This document shows, piece by piece, positions 49,189-61,037 of a stretch of DNA of 64,000 bases (the first letter of the stretch is position 1; every line of letters begins with the position of its first letter). Location of the stretch: positions 1 through 64,000 of the forward strand of contig LSRX01001547.1 of NCBI GenBank assembly GCA_001939145.1, in the 5' to 3' direction. The notes beneath the pieces were generated by a model. It was not told the origin of the DNA. It worked only from the letters and a program-made list of their open reading frames with translations, and did no database searches. The position numbers and the translations under genes were made by a program. Source of the stretch: Symbiodinium microadriaticum. Lineage: Eukaryota; Sar; Dinophyceae; Suessiales; Symbiodiniaceae.

Positions 49189-49992
49189 AGCCATAAATCC
49201 CATTAGGTTCCCAGGTGCTCTTCTGCTGCAGGAGCCCATAAGCCCGCTTCACACCCGTCAGATCAAGCTCCTTGGCCGAAAGCGCATTTTCCGAGGGTTT
49301 GTGGTTTTGGGATTGAAGGTTTAGGGTTGAGGGATTTAGGGGTTTAGGGAGTAGGGATTTAGGGAGTAGGGATTTGGGATTTGGGAGTAGGGATTTAGGG
49401 ATTTAGGGTTTAGGGTTCAGGGTATACCGGCTTGATGAGGGATTCATAAGGGTTCACAACTGTTTGGCAGACCTGGTAGGTAGAGTTTTAGTAGGGTAAG
49501 ATACGGGTTACATAAGAGCCTCATATAAAGTTCAGAAGCTTCGGCTGGGATGCCCGTAGCGCTGCCCTCCACCTCGTAGTCAGGGTTGCTTGAAGGTTGA
49601 GTACTTATTGAACGAGGAGCTATTACTAACTATTCAAGTCTTCTAAATCATCTGCTGGTCGGACGAGGGACAGTAAAACTCTTGAACTCAGGAGGATGCC
49701 CTGCACTACCGGGGTCCACTATGCTGATAAAAGGCATATCCGTAGCCCGACCTAGACCCCAAACACAACCAGAAAAGAGTAGGACAGTTATGATGAAATA
49801 ATCCTTAAGTAGATGATCTCATCCACCGCCAAGCTACGGATGTTGGAGTCTCGTAATTGCTAGTGGCCTGTAGAATCATCGTAGATCTCGAAGAAACCCT
49901 CGCCGTAAAACTTAACGTAATCGTTATGGGGTGGCCGTCATCGAGACCCCTATGGCACCACTTACAACCAAACACAAACTTACATAGACATG
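49189..49992. other. Stretch without gene; TTTAGGG-type tract
   Basis: 49316-49424 holds GATTTAGGGAGTAGG-type units (TTTAGGG and GTAGGG alternating). The rest, including the frame at 49857, is unassigned. Confidence 0.5.
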
Positions 49993-50172
49993 TGTGTATA
50001 TATATATTATATATTATATATTATATATATTATATATGTGTGTGTACGTATGTGTATATATATATATATATACATGTACAGACATATGTATAGTCATATG
50101 CATACCCATATATATATATATGTATATACATACATGTATACATATATGTATATGTATATATGTATACATATG
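49993..50172. repeat. AT-rich microsatellite cluster
   Basis: TATATTA, (TA)n, TGTGTACG and ATACATAC mixtures. Confidence 0.95.
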
Positions 50173-50387
50173 AGTCGGCGCCAGAATTGCTTGTTCATGC
50201 TGCCTATGTTTTTGAACTAGCGCGTCCCCCATCGTTTTCCCAGGAATTCGCCTACGGCACTTGCAGGGACAAAGTATAAGTAACCCTATCGTGTTAACGC
50301 GTCCCCTATCGATCTTGGGGGTTCTGGGCTCAACAACTACCCTCCACACTAAACCACATTAACGGTAATTTTGACCCCATCTCAGAC
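50173..50387. other. Unassigned spacer between microsatellites
   Basis: Unique sequence; GCGTCCCC-ATCG occurs twice (50221 and 50301). No gene seen. Confidence 0.5.
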
Positions 50388-50414
50388 ATATATATATATA
50401 TACACATACATACA

Positions 50415-50450
<36 letters not shown>

Positions 50451-50535
50451 TATATAAAGAGAGAGAGAGAGAGAGAGATATCATATACACACACACACAC
50501 ATACATATATATATATATGTATCCATACATATATT
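50388..50535. repeat. Compound microsatellite
   Basis: (TA)n, (CATA)n, (TA)n, (GA)n, (CA)n and (TA)n in succession. Confidence 0.97.
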
Positions 50536-51797
50536 ATACACACAAACTTGGCCAGCTATTAACACAGTCTGTATACGTGCGGTGAACCCGCATAGAAACC
50601 TTGCACCAATCCTTGCTTTTATAACCCTGACAGTCACCCTTACAGACTCACTTCTAGTGATCCTGGCAGCAACCCGTATCGTCACCCTTAGAGAGCCCTT
50701 TGACAACCCTCAACCCTGAACCCAAAATTCTACCAAACTCTAAACCGTAAGCCCCGCAACTTCCCAACCCCGAAGCCCTAAAACCCCTGAACCTCAAAGC
50801 TCCTGAACCCTCAACCCCCTAAACCCCAAAACCTAAACCCCCCTCTTTTAAAAACAACACCCTAAGCTCCATGTTGTCCACTCCAGGGATCTCCGTTGCC
50901 GTGGTTGTCGATGATGTCGAAGATGACTCGATACTCATCAACTTGCCCTCAGAACAATTTTTTTGCGGTGCTGATACTTGGAATAAGGCTCCTATAGGGT
51001 TCATGAAAAAGGAGAACTGCACAGGGTACTAAAGAGATTCAATAAGGCAATACTAGTACGGGTTTCTTGAGAATAGGGTTCCTTCAGGGGGTCGATTCGA
51101 TAAGGGTTACGATGAGGGCTTTATGAAGTAGGGGCCTTTTTCTTTAGCAGAGTGTGTGTCTAAAGCCTCTCGAGGTTCCATAAGGGTTGTATAAGGTAAG
51201 GGCCTGAAGTCTTAGAATGGGGCCTGGGGTTAACGGGCTCATTGTACTCCACTTACAACTTTGTTTGAGTGAGTCTGCTAGGAATCCTTCGTAAGATGCT
51301 GTTACACTTTAGGTGCCTTAATGCATTGTCTGTAGGGTGTGGGGTGTTGGATTTGAGGTTGACGGGTCCATGATCCAGGATTGAGGTGTGTAAGATGATA
51401 CCGTGGACTTTACAGGGGCGACGAGGGGACATTATTTTTTTGTGTACTGATTCAGAAGCGCCTGTTGTCGCATCTGTTGGACTATAGGACTCTGGTGGCT
51501 TGACCTGGAGGAGGCGTAGGGTTCAAGGCTTTCGTGATGAAGCGGGGATACACTGGACCACCCCACAGGGATTCCACCAAAAATCCTTGATCAAGGAAGA
51601 GATAATAATAGGACTAGAAACCATAACAAAGCTTAAAGGATCCTTTCTGATTTAAGGTCTAATCCTTAGTTCAGGTGTTTTGGAGTCCCCCGGCTTCAGC
51701 TAGGCTTATCCCTCGAGGTAGCAGTGACAACAAACTCAAAACGGCGAGATGACCTGCAAATCCTTAAAGCAAGCTCCCCACATCTAGGATGCCTTCC
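50536..51797. other. Stretch without recognisable gene
   Basis: CCCTAAACC-like words at 50706-50840. A minus frame (50819-51022) contains a Ser/Thr/Ala run from a triplet tract. Nothing assignable. Confidence 0.45.
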
Positions 51798-51905
51798 ATG
51801 TGGGTAGTTGTCTAAATCAGGGCCCTTTGTAGGTACTTTTTTGTAAGGGTGCCGTACTGCTTTGGGGACCGAAAAAGGGACCCTGATTTAGAGAACTACC
51901 CATGT
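51798..51905. repeat. Hairpin family B, copy 9
   Basis: CATGTGGGTAGTTGTCTAAA and TTTAGAGAACTACCCATG at the ends; inner GTAAGGGTGCCGTACTGC. Confidence 0.85.
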
Positions 51906-51962
51906 CAATGTGGCTGTGTGGGTCCCATAAGAGCTCACAAGAAGGACCCATAGGAAGTAATA

Positions 51963-52071
51963 TAATTAGGGGCCTTGATAATTAGAATAGGGTTTTATGG
52001 CCCATTATACTACAATTATAATAAGGAACTTCCAAAACAGTATCGGTAATTATTTAGACCCCTACATTATT
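51963..52071. repeat. Hairpin family D, copy 7 (well preserved)
   Basis: TAATTAGGGGCCTTGATAAT and AATTATTTAGACCCCTACAT; core CAATTATAATAAGGAACTTC. It lies 58 bp from a B copy. Confidence 0.85.
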
Positions 52072-52169
52072 AGGGTTCTCGGGGGTTACTCGCTGGGATC
52101 TAGACGCAGAACTCCTGGTCTGGCACCCTCTCGGACTGAGGAACACAAAGGCCCTTCTCATCACTTTTT

Positions 52170-52256
52170 TTAGGGTTTAGGGTGTTAGGGTTTGGGGTGT
52201 TAGGGTGTTAGGGTTTTGGGTTTAGGGTGTTCGGGTTTGGAGTGTTTGGGTGTAAT
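52170..52256 (+). repeat. Telomere-variant tract with TGTTAGGG units
   Basis: TTTAGGGTGTTAGGG and TTTGGGGTGTTAGGG-type 15-base units. Confidence 0.9.
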
Positions 52257-52276
52257 ATATCAGAGTCTAATTTCTG

Positions 52277-52365
52277 TAGCTAAAGAACCTAGGTTTTTGA
52301 AGGACTTATTTTAGGAAACCATACTAAGGAACCCTAGAGAGGTAGGTTTTTCAAGGTCCAAGTAT
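52277..52365. repeat. Hairpin family F, copy 5
   Basis: TAGCTAAAGAACCTAGGTTT at the left and GGTAGGTTTTTCAAGG at the right; core AACCATACTAAGGAACCCTA. Confidence 0.65.
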
Positions 52366-52488
52366 GAGGGGGATATATGACTTCGAAGATTTCTCCAGGG
52401 AGACCAGGGTTCATTTTGTCCAAGCAGGCCTCATGCGAACACTCGGAGGCACCAACCCCACACCCCTCTTAAGGGCCTATCCATAGGC

Positions 52489-52569
52489 TCCACGGTAGTT
52501 CCTTTTTGTGGTTTATATTTAGGATCCTAGAAGGTAGCCCCAAAAAAGGGAACTACTATGGAGCCTATT
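52489..52569. repeat. Hairpin family A, copy 7
   Basis: TATCCATAGGCTCCACGGTA and GAACTACTATGGAGCCTA. The last bases of the right end are replaced by TTTAAAGG. Confidence 0.8.
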
Positions 52570-52698
52570 TAAAGGGCTCGGGATACACTCCTTTAGAGCC
52601 TAGCACCGTTCTGAACCCCTCAAACGACCGGGGGCACAGTGCCTGGGGGTGGGCCACCCAAGCCGGTGCAACATTCCATCCCCATAAACGTCTACAAG

Positions 52699-52758
52699 AT
52701 TTAGGGTTTAGGGTTTAGGGTTTTTTGGTTTAGGGTTAGGGGTTTAGGGAAGTTTAGG
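52699..52758 (+). repeat. Telomere-like tract
   Basis: TTTAGGG units with a TTTTTTGG break. Confidence 0.9.
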
Positions 52759-52909
52759 GTAAATACTCCTCTAGACCCTGATAATGAGCACCTGGACCCT
52801 GAGCGGGATCCTTAAGGTAGATTCGTAGTCATCCAAGGTCCCCGCGCTCGTCCAAGTTCAGGTTCGCACCGTAGCCACGATCCTGGCCAGCCCCCAAAGC
52901 CTTAAACGG

Positions 52910-53046
52910 ACGAAATGTCCCGTAAAAGGGTTTTAAAGGTTTTGGGTTTAATTACGAAAACTACCTTGAAGGGTCTAGAGTTCAACTACCTCATGGGGAT
53001 TCACAATACAAGGATGTATAAGGATATAGGGTCCTTTACATTTCAG
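52910..53046. repeat. Hairpin family E, copy 5 (diverged)
   Basis: ACGGACGAAATGTCCCGTAA at the left and TATAGGGTCCTTTACATTTC at the right. ATGGGGATTCACAATACAAG remains from the family motif. About 40 bp is inserted in the middle. Confidence 0.5.
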
Positions 53047-53908
53047 GATCCTATAAATTAGGATCGTATGGAATTGAATAAGTACAAAAACCTCTGAGAT
53101 AGTTTGGGGGGGTCAGGGTTGAGGGGGAGTCAACCTTGAGGATTTGAGACCGAGAAATGTTGCTGGCTCTGACTGTGAAGCCCTGAACATTGAATCCTAA
53201 CTCATAGCCCTATGCATTTAGGGTTTAGGGCCCTATGCCTTGAGCCGATCTCTTCTTGAGCCCCGTGCCCGACACCCGGAACCGTCCGAGACAGTACGAC
53301 GCCCTGCTTTGCAAGTGAGCAGAGGAGCTGCGCTGCCGGGAGCGATCTTGCAATCGACTGCAACAACAAACGCATCAATCCTCTGCCATCACGCCGCCCT
53401 TCTGGGCATATGGCAACCGCTGCCGCGCCCGGTAGCATAATCTGAGTTCGTGCGAAGGGATTCGCCAGACCGCAGCCGCAGCCGGGTGATGCGTCCCGTC
53501 GAGAAGTTCGCCTGCCACACGCGGAAGGTGGGTTTGTAAACCCTGAGTGAATGTTAAACACGATGACTTCGAACCCGAACCTCGCAGGAATGGAAGTGTG
53601 CCCTCAGTTCCAAACTCGCTGAGCTCGTCGGAAGCATCGTTGAGCATTTGTAGTTAAGACTAATTACGACGTTTTGCGCCTACATTGACTACAGCAGATA
53701 CAGCGGAAAATCCTAAAATCCTAACACGAAGCACCCTCAAAAACGACAAACACGCAACCCTAAGACCCGGAACTTTGCATCAGCCCTGCTGAGCGAGCCC
53801 TGAGGCACAAACTCTAGATTCCAGTTCTCCGGGAGTTTCTCTGGACATCTCAGAACCCTGTATAATATACTATTTGTACGATAAGATACCATAATACATT
53901 CTAGTATA
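53047..53908. other. Stretch without confident gene
   Basis: GC-rich block 53230-53560 is open on both strands (minus 53202-53647); the products have no motif. 53861-53908 is AT-rich low complexity. Confidence 0.35.
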
Positions 53909-53972
53909 CTTAACCCTAAACCCCTAAACCCTAACCCCCTAAACCCCTAAACCCCTAAACCCTAAACCCTAA
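53909..53972 (-). repeat. Telomere-like tract
   Basis: CCCTAAA and CCCCTAAA units. Confidence 0.95.
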
Positions 53973-54543
53973 AAGGACCTAAGGTGCTGAGCCTAGAAAG
54001 CTCGAAAGCAGAAATGGCCCAAGTCCTCTGCGCGGTGGCGCATCGCTTGCCACTCCTTCACCTTCTTTGGGCTTACGGGTTTAGGGTGTAGGGACTTCCA
54101 TAAGGCGCCTTTTCGGGTTTGGTTTAGCCAGCATCCTACGCGCCTTGTAGACTCTAGTACACTCACGAGGTCCTCTTGCAACGAACATATGAACAGAGTG
54201 CCTCAAGGAAGCTCAGTTCTCCAGTAGGCTTGAGCCAAGATTTCGGCTTCGAAAAACCATGGGTGCTGGCTCTGCCTGTACCTTCCAAAACTTGCGTTTT
54301 GTAGGGTTCCCAACACAAATCCATACTCTGGTTGATATTGGCACCCTACCGACAGGCAGGTTCTAGAAATTTAAGATGCGGTTTAGGGTTCAGGGTGCTC
54401 GACTTCTAGGGTTTTGCGGCTCGTGGGCTCAGGCACTTAGGACGTTGGGAGTTTTACGTTATTTTGGGTTTATCGGTTTGGCGCATGCCTCGAAGATCGT
54501 ATGGTGCGACACCCTCGTAAAATTGCTGTAGTACAAAACAATA
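53973..54543. other. Stretch without recognisable gene
   Basis: Isolated TTTAGGG words at 54079 and 54381. Nothing protein-like. Confidence 0.5.
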
Positions 54544-54715
54544 TACCCTAAACCCTAAACCCAAAACCCTAAACCCTGAACCCTAAACCCTAAACCCTAA
54601 AACCTGAACCCTAAGCCCTGAACCCTAAACCCTGAACCCTGAACCCTAAACCCTGAACCCTAAACCCTGAACCCTAAACCCTGAGCCCTAAACCGTGCCC
54701 TGAACCCCCGACCCG
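54544..54715 (-). repeat. Telomere-like tract, CCCTAAA/CCCTGAA alternating
   Basis: About 22 units in which CCCTAAA and CCCTGAA largely alternate, giving a 14-base period. Confidence 0.95.
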
Positions 54716-54742
54716 CTGGCTATCAACACTACATACTTCTTC

Positions 54743-54830
54743 CCTAACCCTCCAGGTGCCTACTATATAGTACCATATAGGGCCTTAGGGGCTCTAGTAC
54801 CCTCTATTGTAGGTACCTGGAGGGTTAGGG
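54743..54830. repeat. Hairpin family P (single)
   Basis: CCCTAACCCTCCAGGTGCCT and AGGTACCTGGAGGGTTAGGG are the ends; inner ACTATATAGTAC is palindromic. The arm tips are themselves telomere-like (CCCTAACCC). Confidence 0.8.
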
Positions 54831-56007
54831 CTTGTCTCTGACAGGCTTCCAAGCTGGATTTGTGAAGTTTCCTTCATCTCTTGAGGATTGAAGGGTTGAC
54901 ATCGCGCTAAAAGGCTTTACTGGACATTGTAGTAGAGAAGAGGAGGCTAATGTAAGAGGTGTACTCCTGAAGTACAGATATCGTTGAGTCGTCAGATTCA
55001 TGTATGTGGTCCTGACCGAATCACAGGGTCCTCTAAATCGCATTGACATGTGGTTCTGCTAGTCAAAACTACGTCACTGAATCCCTCTGTGTAGAACACA
55101 TCAAACCCAAATCCTGCACCCGAAAAGTTAAACAAGAAGCCCAACCGGCGAACCCGAACATCCTGAACCCTGAAACTAAATTCAGTACCGCAAACAAAAA
55201 CCGTACACCTAAGACTAAGCACTCAAACCACAAGCCCTAAAGCCCCAAGCCCCAAACCTTCAACCCTAAACCCACTACAGCTGTAGATCCTAAGGTAGTG
55301 GCCTGGCGCACGAAGCGCACAAAGGACTCGAAGTCTAAGGTCAACCTGAGCTTCAGACAAAAACACGGGCCCTGAGAATTGGACATAGGGGCCCTGTAAT
55401 ATAGTGACCTAAATATTTTCCGTTAATAGTTGTTTATGTTATTATTTTTTTATTGTTTTTTTTGGAGGGAGTTGTCCTTCTTGTAAACTTAAGATAATAT
55501 ATACCCCTACGTTAAGGGTTTCTTAACAGGGAATCCCTCAAGGGCTCTGTAAGTATCCTACAAGTTTATCAAAAACCTTCGTGGATCGATTTTTCGAGGT
55601 GGGACACCGGGGGGGGGGGGTACATCATGCTATAGGTTAGACCAGCGACTAGAAGGGGATGCACTATAAAACCTAAACCCCTAAACCCCTAAACCCCTAA
55701 ACCCCTAAATTCCGAGGTTGCCAATTCAAAGCTGCTCTGATAAGAGTGTCCGACCTAGGGAGTCGGATCTTGGGCTTACCGAGACCCTATCAACAGCCCT
55801 CCCTGTTTTGGGGGTTCCCAAGAGTGACTTCCTGATAAAAAAAAATCCAGACATATGCTTCAAGAGGTAGGCTATTTGGGTCCACGTATGGCATGAAGGT
55901 GTTTTGGCTGTAGGTGTTTAAGTTGTTGACGGAATCTGATGTTCGGATTTGCATATTAACTTTGGTGGATTTGGGGATGACGGGGCTTCAGTGGAAGACC
56001 TGGGCAC
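54831..56007. other. Stretch without recognisable gene
   Basis: T-rich run at 55444-55462, G-run at 55610-55620, CCCCTAAA tract at 55671-55710. Frames at 54825-55240 overlap on opposite strands and have no motif. Confidence 0.45.
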
Positions 56008-56660
56008 CCTAAACCCTGAAACCCTGAGCCCCCGAAACCCCAAACCCGAAACCCTTAAACCCTAAACACCTAAACCCCTAAACGCTTAAAACCTTGAACC
56101 CTTAACCATAAACCCCTAAAACCCTAAACCCCAACACTTCAAACCTTGAACCTTTAACTTAACCCTGAACCCTTAAACCCTTAAACCCTAAACCCCCAAA
56201 ACCCGCAGCCCTTAAACCCTAAACCCCCAAACCCCGAAACCCCCAAACCCGAAACCCTAAACCCCGAAACCCTTAAACCCTAAACTCTAAGCCCTAAGCC
56301 CTTAACTCCTTAAACCCTAAACCCTGGAGCCCTTAAACCTTAAACCCTAAAATCCCGAAACCCTTCAACCACCAAACCCCCAAAAGCCTTAGCCCTTAAA
56401 CCCTGAACCCCCTTAAGCCCTAAACCCCCAAAAGCCTTAGCCCTTAAACCCAAAACCTCTTAAACCCAAAACCCCCAAAACCCTTAGCCTTAGCCGTTAA
56501 ACCCTAAACCCCCAAAACCCTTAGCCTTAGCCGCTTAACCCTAAACCCCGAAACCCAAAACCCAAAACCCCGAACCCCCAAACCCCCAAAAGCCTTAGCC
56601 CTTAAACCCAAAACCCCGAAACCCCCAAAAACCTCAAAACCCCCCTAAGAAAACCCCGCG
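56008..56660 (-). repeat. Longest telomere-like block (degenerate)
   Basis: About 650 bp of CCCTAAA, CCCTTAAA, CCCCAAAA and CCCGAAA units. The block CCCCCAAAACCCTTAGCC plus TTAGCCG occurs in tandem near 56470-56545. Confidence 0.95.
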
Positions 56661-56751
56661 AGCCAAGAAGCGGCTGGAAGCCGAACTCGTTCACTTCATT
56701 CCTGGGCGCTCTCGGGTTTTTGGGCTCCAGGGCTTTTGGGGGTGCTTTGGG

Positions 56752-56787
56752 GGGGTTTAGGGTTTAGGGTTTAGGGTTTAGGGCTTA
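56752..56787 (+). repeat. Telomere-like tract running into assembly gap
   Basis: TTTAGGG units up to the first undetermined base. The orientation switches relative to 56008-56660, about 90 bp away. Confidence 0.95.
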
Positions 56788-57045
56788 NNNNNNNNNNNNN
56801 NNNNNNNNNNNNNNNNNNNNNNNNNNNNNNNNNNNNNNNNNNNNNNNNNNNNNNNNNNNNNNNNNNNNNNNNNNNNNNNNNNNNNNNNNNNNNNNNNNNN
56901 NNNNNNNNNNNNNNNNNNNNNNNNNNNNNNNNNNNNNNNNNNNNNNNNNNNNNNNNNNNNNNNNNNNNNNNNNNNNNNNNNNNNNNNNNNNNNNNNNNNN
57001 NNNNNNNNNNNNNNNNNNNNNNNNNNNNNNNNNNNNNNNNNNNNN
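56788..57045. other. Assembly gap (258 undetermined bases)
   Basis: A run of N flanked on both sides by TTTAGGG-type repeat. The true length and content are unknown. Confidence 0.99.
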
Positions 57046-57235
57046 GGGTTGGGGGTTTGGGGTTGGGGGGGGGGGGGGTTTTGGGGCGTTTAGGGCTTTA
57101 AGGGCTATAGGGCTTTAGGGGTTTTAGGGGTTTAGAGGTTTTAGGGGTTTAGAGGTTTGGGGGTTTAAGGGTTTAGGGTTTTCAGGGGTTTAGGGGTTTG
57201 GGGGTTTAGGGTTTAGGGGCTTAGGGTTGGATTAG
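57046..57235 (+). repeat. Telomere-like tract after the gap
   Basis: GGTTTGGGG, TTTTAGGGG and TTTAGAGG variants; same orientation as the tract before the gap, consistent with one larger array. Confidence 0.95.
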
Positions 57236-57605
57236 TGAATTTTTGGGGCTTCCTGAAGCTTGAACAAGCTAGCCTCTGAATTCAGGGTCGATGATGGTTT
57301 CCCTAGATAAGTCCTCAACAAGGCGGGTCTTTTGAGAGTTGACGGTCGAGTGTTTGAAGTGTGCCAAAACCTAAAAGCCTTAACCCTCAAACCCTAAACC
57401 CCTACACCCCTCAACCCTTAAATCCTTAAACCCTGAACCCTAAGCCCTTAAGCCCTCAACTCTAAACTCGTAAGACCTTAAACCCTAAACTCTAAACCCT
57501 TACGCCCTTAAAGCCTTAAAGCCCTATATAAACCCTTTCTAGGGCTACGCCTCGAGGCCTGCAGCCTTGGACTCGATCTCTTGACGCTCTCGGCTTGAAG
57601 GCCGT
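57236..57605. repeat. Unassigned spacer and telomere-like tract
   Basis: 57374-57528 is CCCTAAA-type with CCCTTAAA and CTCTAAA variants. The rest is unassigned. Confidence 0.8.
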
Positions 57606-57716
57606 TTAGGCTTTAGGGTTTAGGGTTTTAGGGCTTTTAGGGTTTAGGGTTTAGGGGGTTTAGGGCTTTAGGGTTTTTAGGGTTTAGGGTTTTAGGGTTT
57701 GGGGTTCAGGGTTTAA
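57606..57716 (+). repeat. Telomere-like tract
   Basis: TTTAGGG, TTTTAGGG and CTTTAGGG mixed units, opposite orientation to 57374-57528. Confidence 0.95.
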
Positions 57717-58111
57717 TTAGGATTCTGGCTTACGAACCCCTGAAAGTTGGAACATGGGTTTAGGATGAAATGCGCAAGGATCCCTTATACCTTACCTTAC
57801 TGGCATGAGGATATTGATGTTCCAACTGTCTGGCTTCTACTGTAAGCCCTCCAAACCCGAAACCCGCAGCGCATACCTTGCATGATGCTGAAGGCCAAGA
57901 AACTGCCCTAGTTCCAAAGCCCATGACGACTACTTAGGCATTATATTATTGGCATACTGTTCAGGGTATATTACAACAATCGCAAATAATGTTAAAGCTA
58001 TATTTTTACTAGTTTGTCAAACCTCTCTACCTGATCCGGAAGCCCGAAACACCAACACCGATACAAATCAGATCTGCGAAAACTGTTGATGTACGTTTTG
58101 TTTTTTGACAT
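57717..58111. other. Stretch without recognisable gene
   Basis: AT-rich patch 57935-58015; nothing else. Confidence 0.5.
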
Positions 58112-58207
58112 GACCTGTAGCGGAACAGACCTACCCTTTTTTAGGGTTCCTTATTATGGTTTCTATATATGCTTCCTCAAAAAGTAGGTCTTTTGGGCCA
58201 CAGGTAG
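58112..58207. repeat. Hairpin family F, copy 6 (F-prime subtype)
   Basis: ACCTGTAGCGGAACAGACCT and AGGTCTTTTGGGCCACAGGT; core GGGTTCCTTATTATGGTTTC. It shares arms with the copy at 10191. Confidence 0.85.
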
Positions 58208-60212
58208 GGAACAAGATTCAGGCTGAAGCATCCACCTGGCTTCCTTGGCAAAGCTTCGGAAGGCTACAGTACTGTTTAGGGTTTAGGGTTTACTATACAT
58301 GAACCTTCCACTCCAGTGGGACCTGCGCATCCACCTGTCTGTCCCCAAGTCTCCCTCTCTAGCCCATGCCGCGCCAGCAATATCCCGCCCAATTTGACCC
58401 TGCGAGGGTTTAGGGTTGGGAACTCGCGTTCAGCGTGCTTGGGGAATGGTGTTGCGAGTGTTGAGCAAGCTCAAAGCCCCTTAGCCCTAAACCCTACACC
58501 CTGAACCCTAAACCCTAGCATGCAAGTGTAGGGTGCAGGGTTAAGGGGCTCGAGGCTTTCTAACAACGGCTCTTCGCGGGCCAGGGCACAGCAGCTCGTA
58601 GATCTTGGCCTCGCAACAGTGGCACGGTAGAGGTCTGACGTTGATGACGTTAGCATGAGAAGAAACAAACGCCAGATTGAGGATTTAGGCGAAAGGCTTC
58701 GGCTTTCAGGGCGTTTGGGGCTCAGCGTTTAGATTTTATGGTTTCCTTGTAACTCGTGAGTAGTATCTTCATATTTTCTTGCTTTTGTTTGTGCAGCGCT
58801 GAAACACTTCTGCTCCCCACACTGCCGAACGCCGAAATGCTGAAAATAAACGCTGAAAACTCCTAAACCCCAAACCCTGAACTGCTGACCCTGAATCCTA
58901 AACCCTGAATCACTGCCCTCAGACCCCCCTTGAGGCGATTCCGATTCTGCACATTTGGTAAACCCGCCCCCCAAATTTCCATGCTTTTGCTGGCAGGATG
59001 TTCTTTTGAAACGAGCTTGCACGGCTTTGACCTGTGCTTGCTTGCTTGCTTGTTTGCTGGCTGGCGGGCTGGCTTGCAAACAGCGCGGCCGGGAAAAAAA
59101 ACAAAAAACACAAAAACAACTCGAAAACAACTTAAGCAAAAGCTACCGCCACCATGCGTAGCCTGGTCCTCGCGCTGTCGAGGACCGAGCTGCAGTTCCT
59201 GCTTGGCACTCCGAGGGTGGGGGATGATTTTTTGCGTACGCTTCCGGGGGTTGCCAGCGATTTGAGAAAACCCTAAGCCCTAAACATTAAACCCTGAAGC
59301 TCCAAATCCTTCAATCAAAGGTACTGAAGGGATTGTGCAAGTGTCATCGGTTTGTCTACAGGCTCTCCCCAGGTTCGTACTTTCAACATGTACGTAGTTG
59401 TTTCTTGTTAAGGAACAAAACTAAACGTATTGAAACTGCTTTTCTCCAATATGTTTAGTACTTATTAGTTGTTTCTGGCTAAGGGAACCTGTCATAGCTT
59501 CAACAGTATTTCTTTGTCGGATGTTGGTCTCAGAAGCTCTGGGGATTGCTTCGGCTTTAGGTTTGTGAATACATGTGTGTAGATATACATATATATATAT
59601 ATATATGTATACATACTAAATACAGACGCATGTGCTTTTATGTGCATGTCTATATAAAGATATGTGCACATGTACGTGTATGTGTATAGGATCCTTCACT
59701 GTGGGGTCTGCATGGGAGAGTAGAACTACACTCCCGAATCCCAGTCTATACTTTACGTTCTAGACTCTAGACGCTCTAGACGGATACTAATTCCGGCGAA
59801 GAAAATGACTCATTACCAATACGATCAATGACCTATGCTGCTAGACTTACTAATCTGTTACTATACGAACTACTGCTACGAAGCACTAATAATTAAGAGC
59901 TACGTACTAATGCTGATACTCGAGTGGACTTGCCTTTATTCTCATGGCATGCTCATACCCAATACAAACTCTCTACTATGACTCAATACCACTCACATTC
60001 ACTACTGCACTCCTCTCTAGAATGCCTAGACTCTCTATAGACTCTCAAAACTCTCTCAGCAGTTAACACCTGAAGGGTCTTAAGGCGTCTTCTGCCCTTT
60101 ACAGACGTTGCAAGGGCATTTAATGTAGACCCATATTCATAAACTCCCCAAGGCCACGTAATGAAGATTCTGAACTGAAACCGAGAGGGGCAATCATAGG
60201 TCTACATGAATA
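58208..60212. other. 2 kb without confident gene
   Basis: CTTG/CTGG tetranucleotide tract at 59036-59076 explains the Cys/Leu/Ala- or Ser/Lys/Gln-rich frames there. (TA)n at 59588-59606. 59740-60070 is a degenerate ACT/CTA-rich low-complexity block. Short CCCTAAA runs at 58483-58517 and 59270-59300. Confidence 0.5.
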
Positions 60213-60314
60213 TACCCATAGGCTCCATGCTAGTTCCTTTTTGTGGTTTATATTTAGGATCCTATAATCCTATAAGGGAATCCCCAAAAGGAACTAGTAT
60301 GGAGCCTCTGGGTA
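60213..60314. repeat. Hairpin family A, copy 8
   Basis: TA-bounded CCCATAGGCTCCATGCTAGT and ACTAGTATGGAGCCTCTGGG. The core has a small tandem ATCCTATA duplication. Confidence 0.9.
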
Positions 60315-60664
60315 ATAACTAGATTTCTTAAAGTCTCCAAACGGCACGTAAAGAATCGCAAACTCCCAACTTTCAAGTTAGCCGCCATGGACTCGTGGAA
60401 GTCGTCTATGCAATCCTTTGGGGGGACCAGAATAGCCAGAATTTGTTGAAGGAAAATAGTGACTCTAAACCCTGAGCCCCAAACCATTCAGCCGTCTGTA
60501 CTCCCCCTTCTTGAACTACTATTACTGCTTCTCTTATTATAATTATCATTAGTATGGCTAGTATTGCCATTAAATGCAATTAGTACTATTGTTACTATGA
60601 CTCTTGTTATGGTTCTCATTATTGCTATTCCCCTAAACCCTTAACCCCGACCACCTAAACTTTA
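60315..60664. other. Stretch without gene; degenerate ATT/ACT tract
   Basis: 60505-60630 is a decayed ATT/ACT-type trinucleotide block. The 77-codon minus frame at 60254-60487 overlaps hairpin A and is not credible. Confidence 0.5.
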
Positions 60665-60728
60665 CTAGGTTCCCCAGTTACCCCTTAACAATAAGGGTAC
60701 CCTTTTTCCTANTACTGGGGAGCCTAGT
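60665..60728. repeat. Hairpin family I, copy 2 (short)
   Basis: CTAGGTTCCCCAGTTACCCC and TACTGGGGAGCCTAG, with ATAAGGGTACCCTTTTTCCT inside. One ambiguous base at 60712. It lacks the duplicated interior of copy 1. Confidence 0.8.
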
Positions 60729-60836
60729 TTATAAACCCTAGAACCCAGCCCCGAAGGATCCTGAACCCCGAGTCTAAACTCCGAAGAGTACCATCTTGGT
60801 GATCCTGAAACCTCTACGCACCAAACCCTCTAATGT

Positions 60837-61001
60837 ACATATACATACATACATACATACATACATACATACATACAAACATACATACATACATACATAC
60901 ATACATGCCTACGTACATACATACATACATACATACATACATACAAACATACATACATACATACATACATACATACATACATACCTACGTACATACATAC
61001 A

Positions 61002-61037
<36 letters not shown>

